Source: Clostridium hydrogeniformans DSM 21757 (lineage in GTDB: Bacteria; Bacillota; Clostridia; Clostridiales; Clostridiaceae). Taken from it: a stretch of 64,000 nucleotides of DNA. Of the stretch, positions 38,830 through 47,401 are shown one piece after another (position 1 is the first letter of the stretch; the number at the start of each line of letters is the position of its first letter). Below the pieces are notes generated by a model. It was not told the origin of the DNA. It saw nothing but the letters and a program-made list of their open reading frames with translations, and did not search any database. Both the position numbers and the translations under genes were made by a program. The stretch is from positions 1 through 64,000 of the forward strand of contig NZ_JMLJ01000018.1 of NCBI RefSeq assembly GCF_000686705.1, in the 5' to 3' direction.

Positions 38830-39678
38830 ATGAAAAACCAAATTAAGGCTTATATTAAAATAACTTTTGGGGTATTTTTAGTAGCTATAGCAACTTATTT
38901 TTTTATTATGGCAAATAATGTAGCTGGTGGGGGAATAAATGGACTAGGTCTTGTTATAAATCACTATATACCAGGAATACCAGTAGGCGCATTAATGACT
39001 ATTATGAATATTATTTTATTTATAGTAGCCTTTATACTTATAGGACCGCATTTTGGAGCTAGGACAGTTTATGCTAGCTTTCTATTATCAGGAATCATAT
39101 GGGGATTAGAAAAATTATATCCTATAAGTAAACCTTTAACTAATGATATATTATTAGAATTAATGTTTGCAATAATGCTTTTAGCCTTAGGTCTTGCAAC
39201 TATATTTAATGAAAATGCTTCTACGGGTGGAACAGATATAATAGCTAAAATATTAAACAAATACCTTAACATAAACTTAGGAAAAGGGGTATTATTATCA
39301 GATTTAGTTGTTACAGTACTTGCAGCTATAACCTTTGGATTTACAGGTGGGTTATATGCTTTATTTGTGGTTATACTAAATGGAGTAGTAATAGATAGAT
39401 TTATTGAAGGATTCAATATATGTAAGGAAGTAAGAATTATAAGTAATAACTTAGAAGACATAAGAAAGTTTATATTAAATGAATTAGGACGGGGAGCTAC
39501 TATATACTATGCAAAAGGGGCATTCAGTGATGGGGAAGTAAAGGTTCTTTGGACAATAGTAGATAGTAAGGAGTTTATAAGAATAAAAAATTATGTAAAA
39601 GAAATAGATAAGTATGCATTTTTAAGCGTTACTGATGTATGTGAAACTTTAGGAGATGGATTTAAGGCTTTTGAATAA
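38830..39678 (+). CDS. YitT family membrane protein (copy 1)
   Basis: 282-aa protein with five or six membrane segments in the first 190 residues (FGVFLVAIATYFFIMANNVA, GGGINGLGLVINHY, STGGTDIIAKILN) and a soluble C-terminal DUF2179 domain (ERGATI-like GRGATIYYAKGAFSD, VDSKEFIRIKNYVKEID). The function of YitT proteins is unknown; DUF2179 may bind a small ligand. A near-duplicate gene follows. The start ATG 38830 is 7-8 nt after AGGGGG; the segment before it is a tandem repeat (38782-38801 and 38803-38823). Confidence 0.9.
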   Translation: MKNQIKAYIKITFGVFLVAIATYFFIMANNVAGGGINGLGLVINHYIPGIPVGALMTIMNIILFIVAFILIGPHFGARTVYASFLLSGIIWGLEKLYPISKPLTNDILLELMFAIMLLALGLATIFNENASTGGTDIIAKILNKYLNINLGKGVLLSDLVVTVLAAITFGFTGGLYALFVVILNGVVIDRFIEGFNICKEVRIISNNLEDIRKFILNELGRGATIYYAKGAFSDGEVKVLWTIVDSKEFIRIKNYVKEIDKYAFLSVTDVCETLGDGFKAFE

Positions 39679-39718
39679 AGCTCTCAAAAAATAATTTTTT
39701 TCAATAGCAATATTAAAT

Positions 39719-39744
39719 AAAGTATTAGAAGTCTCTAATACTTT
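39719..39744 (+). terminator. terminator of YitT copy 1
   Basis: AAAGTATTAGA/TCTAATACTTT inverted repeat (39719-39729, 39734-39744) with 4-nt loop and T-rich tail, so the two YitT copies are separate transcription units. Confidence 0.88.
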
Positions 39745-39863
39745 ATTTGTTTTAGGATAAAAAAATTTGGATAAAGAAAAAATAATAGTGAATATTGTTG
39801 ACTTTTGGAATATTTGAACAATAAAATATAATTGATATAAAAATATTTAAAAGGGGTGATAAA

Positions 39864-40712
39864 ATGTCTAAGAATTTTAAGGATTATTTATTCATAGTTA
39901 TAGGGGTGCTTTGTGTTGCATCTGGGTTATATTTTTTTATGATGCCTAATAACATAGCTGGGGGAGGAATAAACGGAATAGCTATGGTTTTAAATCATTA
40001 TATACCTATGATACCAGTTGGGGGAGCAATGTTTATAATTGATGGAATATTATTTATTGTTGCTTTTGTAATTATAGGACCAGGCTTTGGTGCTAAAACT
40101 ATTTTTTCAAGCTTGCTATTATCTAGTACCATATTTATATTAGAAAAAGTAGTGCCATTAAGTGGGAGCATAACTGGTGATATATTTCTTGAAATGTTAT
40201 TTGGGATAATGTTAACCGCAATAGGTATGGCTATTATATTTAACGCCAATGCATCTACTGGAGGAACTGATATTATAGCTAAAATTTTAAATAAATACTT
40301 TCATATTAACATGGGAAAAGGGGTTCTATTTACTGACCTAGTAGTTGTTATATTAGCTATAGGAGCTTTTGGATTAAAGTCAGGATTATATGCATTATTT
40401 GCAGTAGTGTTAAATGGTATGGTTATAGATAGAGCTATAGATGGACTTAATGCAGTTAAAGAAATAAGGATAATTAGCAATAAAATACCGGAAATAGAGA
40501 AGTTTATATTAGAAGAGCTTGAAAGAGGGGCAACCATATATCATGCCACAGGTTCTTATAGTAAGTCTCAAGTTGATGTGTTAAGTGTAATAGTTGATAG
40601 GAAAGAATTTATTAGAATAAAAAATTATATAAAAGAAGTAGACCCAAAGGCTTTTGTTAGTGTAACTGATGTATATGAAGCCTTAGGAGATGGGTTTAAG
40701 AAAATAATATAA
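39864..40712 (+). CDS. YitT family membrane protein (copy 2)
   Basis: 282-aa paralogue of the preceding gene, identical in length and sharing the same motifs (FMMPNNIAGGGINGIAMVLN, NASTGGTDIIAKILNKYF, ERGATIYHATGSYSK, VDRKEFIRIKNYIKEVD). Tandem duplication with clear divergence in the membrane part. GGGGTG lies before ATG 39864. Function unknown. Confidence 0.9.
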   Translation: MSKNFKDYLFIVIGVLCVASGLYFFMMPNNIAGGGINGIAMVLNHYIPMIPVGGAMFIIDGILFIVAFVIIGPGFGAKTIFSSLLLSSTIFILEKVVPLSGSITGDIFLEMLFGIMLTAIGMAIIFNANASTGGTDIIAKILNKYFHINMGKGVLFTDLVVVILAIGAFGLKSGLYALFAVVLNGMVIDRAIDGLNAVKEIRIISNKIPEIEKFILEELERGATIYHATGSYSKSQVDVLSVIVDRKEFIRIKNYIKEVDPKAFVSVTDVYEALGDGFKKII

Positions 40713-40714
40713 AC

Positions 40715-40748
40715 TAAAGGATACTGCTAAGGTAAGCAGTATCCTTTA
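40715..40748. terminator. bidirectional terminator between YitT copy 2 and metQ
   Basis: AAAGGATACTGCT/AGCAGTATCCTTT (40716-40728, 40735-40747) with a 6-nt loop between convergent genes; both sides are T-rich outward. Confidence 0.85.
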
Positions 40749-40825
40749 AGTTTGTTTAGCCTTATTATATAAGACTTAAGAATGAAATTTTATTTATTTT
40801 AAGAAATTTATAATGGCATAGTTAA

Positions 40826-41641
40826 TTAAAATGATGGAAGTATGCTTCCTTTATACTTTTCCTTAATAAATTGCTTAACTTTATCAGAAGTTAAAGCTTC
40901 TGATAAGGCCTTTATTGCATCAGAATCCTTATTATCCTTTCTAACAGCAAGGATGTTTGCATAAGGTGAATCTTTATCTTCTACTAAAAGTCCATCCTTT
41001 GTAGGAGTTAAGCCAACTTCTAAAGCAAAGTTAGTATTTATGACAGCAGCATCAACATCATCTAATGATCTAGGGATTTGTGCTCCTTCAAGCTCAGATA
41101 TTTTTAAGTTCTTTGGATTTTCTACTATATCACGGGCAGTAACTAAATCCCCATCTTTTACCTTAATTAAGCCAGCTTTTTCAAGTATTCTTAATGCTCT
41201 AGTCTCATTAGTTGGATCATTAGGAACAGCTATTTTAGCTCCATCCTTAAGGTCTTTAATATCCTTTATTTTTTTTGAATATAATGCTATAGGCTCAAGA
41301 TGAACCTTAACAGTGTAGTCTAATTTAAAACCTCTTTCTTTAACCTCTTTTTCTAAGTAAGGTACATGTTGAAAGAAGTTTGCATCTAAATCTTTGTTAT
41401 CTAAAGCGGTATTTGGAGTCTTATAGTCTGTAAATTTCTCAATTTTAAGCTCGTAACCTTTTTTAGATAAATCATCCTTTATAGTTTCTAATATTTCTGA
41501 ATGAGGAGCCGGGCTAGCCCCTACAGTTATAACCTTACTGTCTTTCTTTGAATCTTTAGCACCATCTGTATTTTTTGCTCCACAAGCTGCTAGGGATAAA
41601 GCGATAGTAGCTGATAAAACTAATGTTAAAACTTTTTTCAT
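40826..41641 (-). CDS. metQ: MetQ/NlpA family methionine-binding lipoprotein
   Basis: 271-aa substrate-binding protein of the MetNIQ importer. It has a lipoprotein signal peptide with lipobox LSLAAC (lipidated Cys20), then ITVGASPAPHSEIL and YKTPNTALDNKDLDANFFQH, typical of NlpA proteins. ATG 41641 follows AGGAGG. Last gene of the operon metN-metI-metQ, under S-box control, so methionine (D or L) is the likely substrate. Confidence 0.95.
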   Translation of the reverse strand: MKKVLTLVLSATIALSLAACGAKNTDGAKDSKKDSKVITVGASPAPHSEILETIKDDLSKKGYELKIEKFTDYKTPNTALDNKDLDANFFQHVPYLEKEVKERGFKLDYTVKVHLEPIALYSKKIKDIKDLKDGAKIAVPNDPTNETRALRILEKAGLIKVKDGDLVTARDIVENPKNLKISELEGAQIPRSLDDVDAAVINTNFALEVGLTPTKDGLLVEDKDSPYANILAVRKDNKDSDAIKALSEALTSDKVKQFIKEKYKGSILPSF

Positions 41642-41685
41642 GAATAAAACCTCCTACAATTTAACTTATTTGAATCTATAATTTT

Positions 41686-42348
41686 TTACTTTGTTAATGC
41701 TTTATAAATTAAAGTTCCAATAGATTGGAAAACTTGTACTACAATTATTAATACAATTACAGTATAGATAAGCACTTCTGTATCATACCTATAATATCCG
41801 TATTGAAGAGCTAAGTCTCCAAGACCTTTACCACCAACAGCTCCAGCCATAGCAGAGTAACCAACAATACTTATAACAGTTAAGGTTATGCCAAGAACTA
41901 TGGAAGGTAGAGCTTCTTTAAGCATAACCCTAAGAATTATTTGAAAGGTACTACAGCCAAAGGACTTTGCGGCCTCAATTACTCCAGGATCAACTTCAAG
42001 CAATGAGTTTTCAATGACTCTAGCAGTAAAAGGTGCTGCACCAATGCTTAGGGGTACAATAGCAGCTATAGGTCCTATGGTGGTACCTACTACAAACCTT
42101 GTAAAAGGTATTATAGCCACCAGTAATATTATAAATGGGAAAGATCTTAAAATATTAATTATAAAATCTAGTACACCATATACAAACTTATTTGGTTTTA
42201 ATCCATTAGGAGAAGTTATAACTAATATTATTGCTGGTATAAGACCAAGTATAATAGAGTACAATGTAGCTTGTAGAACCATATTAAGAGTGTTTAATAA
42301 CTCTGGATATATAAGTTCATTAAAAGAATTAAGAAAATTACTAATCAT
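41686..42348 (-). CDS. metI: Methionine ABC transporter permease MetI
   Basis: 220-aa permease with five membrane segments and the BPD-type loop EAAKSFGCSTFQIILRVMLKEALPS that contacts the ATPase. ATG 42348 overlaps the metN stop (TAATG) and lies 10 nt after GGAGG; the open frame to 42366 is within metN and unlikely. Middle gene of metNIQ. Confidence 0.95.
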   Translation of the reverse strand: MISNFLNSFNELIYPELLNTLNMVLQATLYSIILGLIPAIILVITSPNGLKPNKFVYGVLDFIINILRSFPFIILLVAIIPFTRFVVGTTIGPIAAIVPLSIGAAPFTARVIENSLLEVDPGVIEAAKSFGCSTFQIILRVMLKEALPSIVLGITLTVISIVGYSAMAGAVGGKGLGDLALQYGYYRYDTEVLIYTVIVLIIVVQVFQSIGTLIYKALTK

Positions 42349-43307
42349 TATATAACTACCTCCCAATCTATATTTTTATTGTTTAAATAGGTTTCTATTG
42401 ATTCTTTATGAATATCATCAAAGTTAATTATTAGAGTACCTAAAATTTCATCTCTGAATTTTTCAAGTTTACCTCCTATAATAGAGAAATCTACATCTAG
42501 CTCTCTAGCCATAGAAGTTATTATTGAAGATTTACTTATAGAGCTTGGGAAAAATATTTTAATATTTACCCCATCTAAGGTTACATCTGAATCATCTCCA
42601 AGGAATTCCTTAAGGTCCTTATTTGGCTTTAAGAAAAGGTCTTGGGAATCTCCACTATATAAAACTTCCCCATGTTCTATTAGGGCAACTTTATTACAAA
42701 CCTCTTTTATAACCTCCATTTGGTGAGTTACTATTACTATTGTTATTCCTAAATCTTTATTTATATCTTTTAATAGATGTAAGATATCCTTAGTAGTTTT
42801 AGGATCTAATGCTGAGGTTGCCTCATCACATAATAATATCTTAGGTTCAAGGGCAAGGGCTCTTGCAATAGCTACTCTTTGTTTCTGGCCTCCGCTTAAG
42901 CTCTTAGGTTTAACCTTAGCTTTATCTTGAAGTCCAACAATATTTAGAAGATCTTTAACTTTTTTATCTATATAACTTTTATCATAGCCCCAGACCTTAA
43001 GCGGTAGAGCAATGTTGTTATATACGGTATCTCTTGAAACTAGGTTAAAGTTTTGAAATATCATTCCAAGATCTTTTCTAAGAGATCTAATATCTTTATT
43101 GCTTAGTGTGGTTATTTCTCTATCCTCAATAAAGACTCTCCCTTTATCAAAAGATTCAAGACCATTTATACATCTTAAAAGAGTAGACTTACCAGCACCA
43201 CTATGACCTATTATTCCGAATATATCTTTGTTTTCTATGGATATACTTATATCTTTTAAAACTTCTGTTTCTTTATAACTTTTATATAAACCTTGAATTT
43301 TAATCAT
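42348..43307 (-). CDS. metN: Methionine ABC transporter ATP-binding protein MetN
   Basis: 319-aa ATPase: Walker A GIIGHSGAGKSTLLRCINGL near residue 35, signature LSGGQKQRVAIARAL, Walker B ILLCDEATSALDPKT, and a C-terminal NIL domain (IIGGKLEKFRDEILGTLIIN) that gives allosteric inhibition by methionine in family members. ATG 43307 follows GAGGAG by 8 nt; the frame is open into the riboswitch terminator (43352) but that is leader RNA. Confidence 0.96.
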   Translation of the reverse strand: MIKIQGLYKSYKETEVLKDISISIENKDIFGIIGHSGAGKSTLLRCINGLESFDKGRVFIEDREITTLSNKDIRSLRKDLGMIFQNFNLVSRDTVYNNIALPLKVWGYDKSYIDKKVKDLLNIVGLQDKAKVKPKSLSGGQKQRVAIARALALEPKILLCDEATSALDPKTTKDILHLLKDINKDLGITIVIVTHQMEVIKEVCNKVALIEHGEVLYSGDSQDLFLKPNKDLKEFLGDDSDVTLDGVNIKIFFPSSISKSSIITSMARELDVDFSIIGGKLEKFRDEILGTLIINFDDIHKESIETYLNNKNIDWEVVI

Positions 43308-43342
43308 TAAACCATCTCCTCTAAGTCTTTTAAAAGGTAAAT

Positions 43343-43497
43343 AAAAAATCACCAGAGAATAAACTCTGGTGATGTACCATGCCTACTCTCTTATCTTCCA
43401 GGATAAACCTGCAGGATTTAGCACCGATGTATTTTAAATATACCGGTTGCCGGGTTTCATAGGGCCAGTCCCTCCACCACTCGTGATAAGATAATCC
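43343..43497 (-). promoter_or_regulatory. SAM-I (S-box) riboswitch, promoter-distal copy adjacent to metN
   Basis: On the minus strand the aptamer (about 43497-43382) shows the S-box core: CTTATC near the 5' end, GGTGGAGGGACTGGCCC, GAAACCCGGCAACCGG, GGTGCTAAATCCTGCAGG and a closing GATAAG. An intrinsic terminator follows: ATCACCAGAG/CTCTGGTGAT (43349-43373) and TTTTTT (43343-43348). SAM binding should favour termination and turn metNIQ off. It is 36 bp upstream of the metN start. Confidence 0.96.
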
Positions 43498-43517
43498 ATT
43501 TATTGAATTTTAAGTAA

Positions 43518-43546
43518 ATTATATTTCAATCTCAAATGAAAGTCAA
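43518..43546 (-). promoter_or_regulatory. promoter of the metN-adjacent S-box
   Basis: Minus strand TTGACT (43541-43546), 17-bp spacer, TATAAT (43518-43523), about 20 bp upstream of the riboswitch aptamer. Confidence 0.85.
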
Positions 43547-43613
43547 TACTATATGAGAAAATAAATTACAATATTTTAAAATCAAATTAATTGATGATAT
43601 TTCTATATAAAAT

Positions 43614-43762
43614 AAAAACACCAGAGAATAAACTCTGGTGATAATTCCAAGATTATTCTCTCATCTTTCAGGATAAACCTGCAGGATTTAGCACCGATGT
43701 ATTTTAAATATACCGGTTGCTGGGTTTCATAGGGCCAGTCCCTCCACCGCTCATGATAAGAA
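43614..43762 (-). promoter_or_regulatory. SAM-I (S-box) riboswitch, second upstream copy
   Basis: A near-identical S-box element with the same core blocks (one base differs in the GGTTGC-GGG block, and the P1 stem differs), followed by its own terminator CACCAGAG/CTCTGGTG (43619-43640) and T run. No gene lies between it and the second S-box; the intervening 115 bp hold only the second promoter. Confidence 0.95.
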
Positions 43763-43782
43763 TCAATATTTAATTTAAATAG

Positions 43783-43811
43783 ATTATAGGGCATTAAAAC
43801 ATAAAAGTCAA
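43783..43811 (-). promoter_or_regulatory. promoter of the upstream S-box
   Basis: Minus strand TTGACT (43806-43811), 17-bp spacer, TATAAT (43783-43788), about 20 bp upstream of the second aptamer. Same geometry as the other S-box promoter, which suggests the promoter was duplicated with the riboswitch. Confidence 0.85.
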
Positions 43812-44011
43812 TAAGGAAAATAAAAAATATATAAATAAAAAAATATAATCTAAAATAGAGTTAAGAGTAAAAAACAAATTATCATTATTTAATCTAAGGA
43901 AACATAAGCATTGTAAAAAATTAATTTGGAGCAAATCTTATATAAAATATGGAGATTATTTAAAATAGGAAGAGTTTTTAATAAAAAATCCACTAAAATG
44001 GGAGAATTTAA

Positions 44012-44042
44012 ACTTGATTAAAACCGAGTAAAATAGTAAGAT
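44012..44042 (+). promoter_or_regulatory. suf operon promoter with an overlapping dyad (candidate Rrf2/IscR-type operator)
   Basis: -35 TTGATT (44014-44019), 17-bp spacer and -10 TAAGAT (44037-44042), about 58 bp before sufC. The inverted repeat ACTTG-N8-CGAGT (44012-44029) covers the -35 and spacer. Fe-S-sensing Rrf2-family repressors bind such sites at suf and isc operons; the assignment is inference from position and symmetry only. Confidence 0.45.
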
Positions 44043-44100
44043 ATAAATAGTAAAGTAGAGTAATTTAATCGGATATATATTGTATTAAGGAGTGAAGATT

Positions 44101-44841
44101 ATGTCACAAGGACTTTTAAATATAGAGAATTTACATACAAAAGTTGAAGATAAAGAAATCCTTAAAGGATTAGACTTAAAAATAAATAAGGGTGAAATAC
44201 ACGTAATAATGGGACCAAATGGTGCTGGAAAATCAACATTAGCCAATACACTTATGAGTCATCCTAAGTATTCAATAACAGAAGGAACAATTGAATTTGA
44301 AGGTGAAGTTATAAATGAATTACAAGCTGATGAAAGAGCTAAAAAAGGTATATTTTTATCCTTCCAATATCCAGAAGAAATACCTGGAGTTACTGTTGAT
44401 AACTTCATAAGAAGTGCAAAGGGAGCAGTTTCAGGAAAGCCAGCAGGAATGATGAGCTTTAAGAGATCATTAAAAGAAAAGATGGAAATGTTAAAAATGG
44501 ATGAATCTTATGCTAAGAGATATTTAAATGTTGGATTCTCTGGTGGAGAAAAGAAGAAGAATGAGATATTACAAATGGCAATACTTGAGCCAAAACTTGC
44601 AATACTAGATGAAACTGATTCAGGGCTAGATGTTGATGCTATAAAGGTAGTTTCAGAGGGAGTTAAAGTTTTAGCAAATGAAGAAAGAGCTATTTTAATA
44701 ATAACTCACCACAATAAAATATTAGATTATTTAAGACCAGATTATGTTCATGTTTTAGTTAACGGAAAGATAGTTAAAACAGGAGGCATGGAACTAGCTA
44801 AGGAAATAGAAGAGAAGGGATATGAAAACTTCAAAAAATAA
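44101..44841 (+). CDS. sufC: Fe-S cluster assembly ATPase SufC
   Basis: 246-aa ABC-type ATPase of the SUF scaffold: Walker A VIMGPNGAGKSTLANTLMSH near 35, signature VGFSGGEKKKNEILQMA and Walker B LAILDETDSGLDVDA. It drives SufBD conformational change during cluster assembly. ATG 44101 follows GGAG by 8 nt; the frame is open from GTG 44092, which overlaps that site. First gene of sufCBDSU. Confidence 0.97.
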   Translation: MSQGLLNIENLHTKVEDKEILKGLDLKINKGEIHVIMGPNGAGKSTLANTLMSHPKYSITEGTIEFEGEVINELQADERAKKGIFLSFQYPEEIPGVTVDNFIRSAKGAVSGKPAGMMSFKRSLKEKMEMLKMDESYAKRYLNVGFSGGEKKKNEILQMAILEPKLAILDETDSGLDVDAIKVVSEGVKVLANEERAILIITHHNKILDYLRPDYVHVLVNGKIVKTGGMELAKEIEEKGYENFKK

Positions 44842-44870
44842 GTTTTTCCTTATAAAGGTGGTGAATTAAT

Positions 44871-46280
44871 ATGGAACAAAGAAAAAAGACGCAATTAGAT
44901 GATATCGAAAGAGGTATCTATGATATAAAAAATGAAGTTAGATATAGCTACAAAAGTAAAAATGGATTAACAGAAGAAATAATAAGAGATATATCTAAAG
45001 AAAAAAATGAACCAGAATGGATGACAAATTTTAGACTTGAATGTCTTCAAATATATAATGCAATAGATCTTCCAACATGGGGACCAGATATAACAGAATT
45101 AAATATTGATGATATAGCGACTTATGTAAAACCAGATACTGAGATGAAAGAAAGTTGGGAAGAAGTTCCGGAAGATATTAAAAAGACTTTTGATCTTTTA
45201 GGAATACCAGAAGCTGAAAAGGCATCTCTTGCAGGGGTTGGAGCACAGTATGACTCAGAAGTAGTTTATCACAGTATAAGAGAAGATTTAGTTAAGCAAG
45301 GTGTTATATACACTGATATGGAAACAGCAATAATAGAGTATGAAGATATTATAAAGGAATACTTTATGCAGTGTGTACCTCCAACAGATCATAAGTTTGC
45401 AGCATTACATGGTGCAGTGTGGTCAGGTGGATCCTTTGTTTATGTTCCAGAAGGAGTGGCTGTAGATATACCACTACAATCTTATTTTAGATTAAATGCT
45501 CCAGGAGCAGGACAATTTGAGCATACATTAATAATAGTTGAAAAGGGAGCACGACTTCACTTTATAGAAGGATGCTCAGCACCTAAGTATTCTGTTAATA
45601 ACCTTCATGCAGGATGTGTTGAGTTATTTGTAAAAGAAGATGCTACATTAAGATATAGTACAATAGAAAACTGGTCTAAAAATATGTTTAACTTAAACAC
45701 AAAGAGAGCAGTAGTTGAGAAGAATGGAACTATTGAATGGGTTTCAGGATCATTTGGATCTAAGGTTTCTATGCTTTACCCAATGAGTATATTAAAGGGC
45801 GAAGGAGCAAAATGTGAGTTCACTGGAGTTTCTTTTGCTGGTAACGGACAGAACTTAGATACAGGAGCACAGGTTATGCACTTAGCTCCACGTACATCAT
45901 CAACAATAAATTCTAAATCTATATCTAAAGATGGAGGAACTGCTATTTACAGAGGTGTTGTAAATATATCAGAAAATGCTGTTCACTCTAAGTCAACAGT
46001 TTCCTGTGAATCTTTAATGTTAGATAATAAGTCTAAGTCAGACACAATACCAACTATAATAGTTGAGAATGATGAAGTAGACTTAGGACATGAAGCTAAG
46101 ATAGGAAGAATAAGTGATGAGGCTATATTCTACTTAATGAGTAGAGGTATAAGTGAAGAAGAAGCAAAGGCTATGATAGTTAGAGGTTTCGTAGAGCCAA
46201 TAGCTAAGGAGCTACCACTTGAATATGCAGTTGAAATGAATAACTTAATTAGTATAGAACTTGAAGGAACAATAGGATAG
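44871..46280 (+). CDS. sufB: Fe-S cluster assembly scaffold SufB
   Basis: 469-aa scaffold with the SufBD beta-helix core. Landmarks: AALHGAVWSGGSFVYVPEGV, GCSAPKYSVNNLHAGCVELF and the C-terminal RGISEEEAKAMIVRGFVEPI. Conserved cysteines in EGCSAP and HAGCVE are present. AAGGTGG precedes ATG 44871. Works as a complex with SufC and SufD. Confidence 0.97.
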   Translation: MEQRKKTQLDDIERGIYDIKNEVRYSYKSKNGLTEEIIRDISKEKNEPEWMTNFRLECLQIYNAIDLPTWGPDITELNIDDIATYVKPDTEMKESWEEVPEDIKKTFDLLGIPEAEKASLAGVGAQYDSEVVYHSIREDLVKQGVIYTDMETAIIEYEDIIKEYFMQCVPPTDHKFAALHGAVWSGGSFVYVPEGVAVDIPLQSYFRLNAPGAGQFEHTLIIVEKGARLHFIEGCSAPKYSVNNLHAGCVELFVKEDATLRYSTIENWSKNMFNLNTKRAVVEKNGTIEWVSGSFGSKVSMLYPMSILKGEGAKCEFTGVSFAGNGQNLDTGAQVMHLAPRTSSTINSKSISKDGGTAIYRGVVNISENAVHSKSTVSCESLMLDNKSKSDTIPTIIVENDEVDLGHEAKIGRISDEAIFYLMSRGISEEEAKAMIVRGFVEPIAKELPLEYAVEMNNLISIELEGTIG

Positions 46281-46291
46281 GAGGGGATAAT

Positions 46292-47401
46292 ATGGATATG
46301 AAGTTTACTAATATGAATACGGCCCCTGTTTTAACTTATAGATGGATGGGGGTTAATGATATATCTATATATGGATATTCCTGTCCTGAGATAAGAGATT
46401 TCAAAGGAACAACAGCTGAGGGAGTTTTCCAGGGAAATATAGAAATTTTAAGAGATAAAGTATTATCATGTAATGAGGATTATAAGATAGATGATAATTT
46501 AAAGTTTGGAGTATCTAAGGACTCAGTTAAGTTATCAGAGGAATATAGTAACTCATCTATGATAATAAAAACAAATAGAAATGAAAAAGATTATGAACCA
46601 ATAAAGATTAAGCACATATTTAGTGATGATAACAAAACTTTAGTTGATCATAATATTATAGTAGCTGAAGAAAACAGCAAGGTAACTGTAATAATGGAGT
46701 ACTTAAGTGATGGACAGGAAGAAGCCTTCCATAATGGACTTACTAAAATATTTGCTAAAAATGGGGCCGAAGTTACTGTTATAAAGGTTCAAATGATGAA
46801 TAAACTAAGCTATAACTTTGATTCAAATGTAGCCTTTGTAGGTTATGGAGCTAAGGTAAATTATATAAATGTAGACCTTGGAGGAAAGTATAGTGTAACA
46901 AACTATGTTTCTAACTTAGAGGATACGGAAGCAAATGCAGATTTACGCTCAGTATACTTAGGCGATGGAGAAAGAGTTATAGATATAAACTATGTTATGA
47001 ATCATATAGGCAGAAGAACTGAAAGTAACATAGAAACAAAGGGAGCTCTTAAAGATAAATGTAAGAAGATATTTAGAGGAACTATAGACTTTAAGAGAGG
47101 ATCTGCAAGGTCTAAGGGAGTTGAAGAGGAATATGTAACTCTTTTAGATAAGGATGTTAAATCAGATGCAATACCACTTCTTTTATGTGAAGAGGATGAT
47201 GTTGAAGGAGTTCATGCTGCTAGTGCAGGTAAAATAGATGAGAATAAATTATTCTACTTAATGAGTAGAGGTTTTGGAGAGAGAGAAGCTAAGAAACTTA
47301 TAATTGAAGCATCATTTAGACCTATTATAGATTTAATAGATGATGAAGCTATAAGAGCTTCCATAGATGAAGAAATACAAAGGAGACTTGTAAATGCTTA
47401 A
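46292..47401 (+). CDS. sufD: Fe-S cluster assembly protein SufD
   Basis: 369-aa SufB paralogue. The N-terminal part is divergent, but the core and end follow the family: RSKGVEEEYVTLLDKDVKSD, VHAASAGKIDENKLFYLMSR, GFGEREAKKLIIEASFRPII. It forms the SufBC2D complex. GGAGG lies before ATG 46292, and the stop region overlaps sufS by 8 bp. Confidence 0.94.
   Translation: MDMKFTNMNTAPVLTYRWMGVNDISIYGYSCPEIRDFKGTTAEGVFQGNIEILRDKVLSCNEDYKIDDNLKFGVSKDSVKLSEEYSNSSMIIKTNRNEKDYEPIKIKHIFSDDNKTLVDHNIIVAEENSKVTVIMEYLSDGQEEAFHNGLTKIFAKNGAEVTVIKVQMMNKLSYNFDSNVAFVGYGAKVNYINVDLGGKYSVTNYVSNLEDTEANADLRSVYLGDGERVIDINYVMNHIGRRTESNIETKGALKDKCKKIFRGTIDFKRGSARSKGVEEEYVTLLDKDVKSDAIPLLLCEEDDVEGVHAASAGKIDENKLFYLMSRGFGEREAKKLIIEASFRPIIDLIDDEAIRASIDEEIQRRLVNA

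Noticed and set aside
43603-43794. 63-codon minus-strand ORF
   Set aside because: It lies entirely in the second S-box riboswitch and has no ribosome site.
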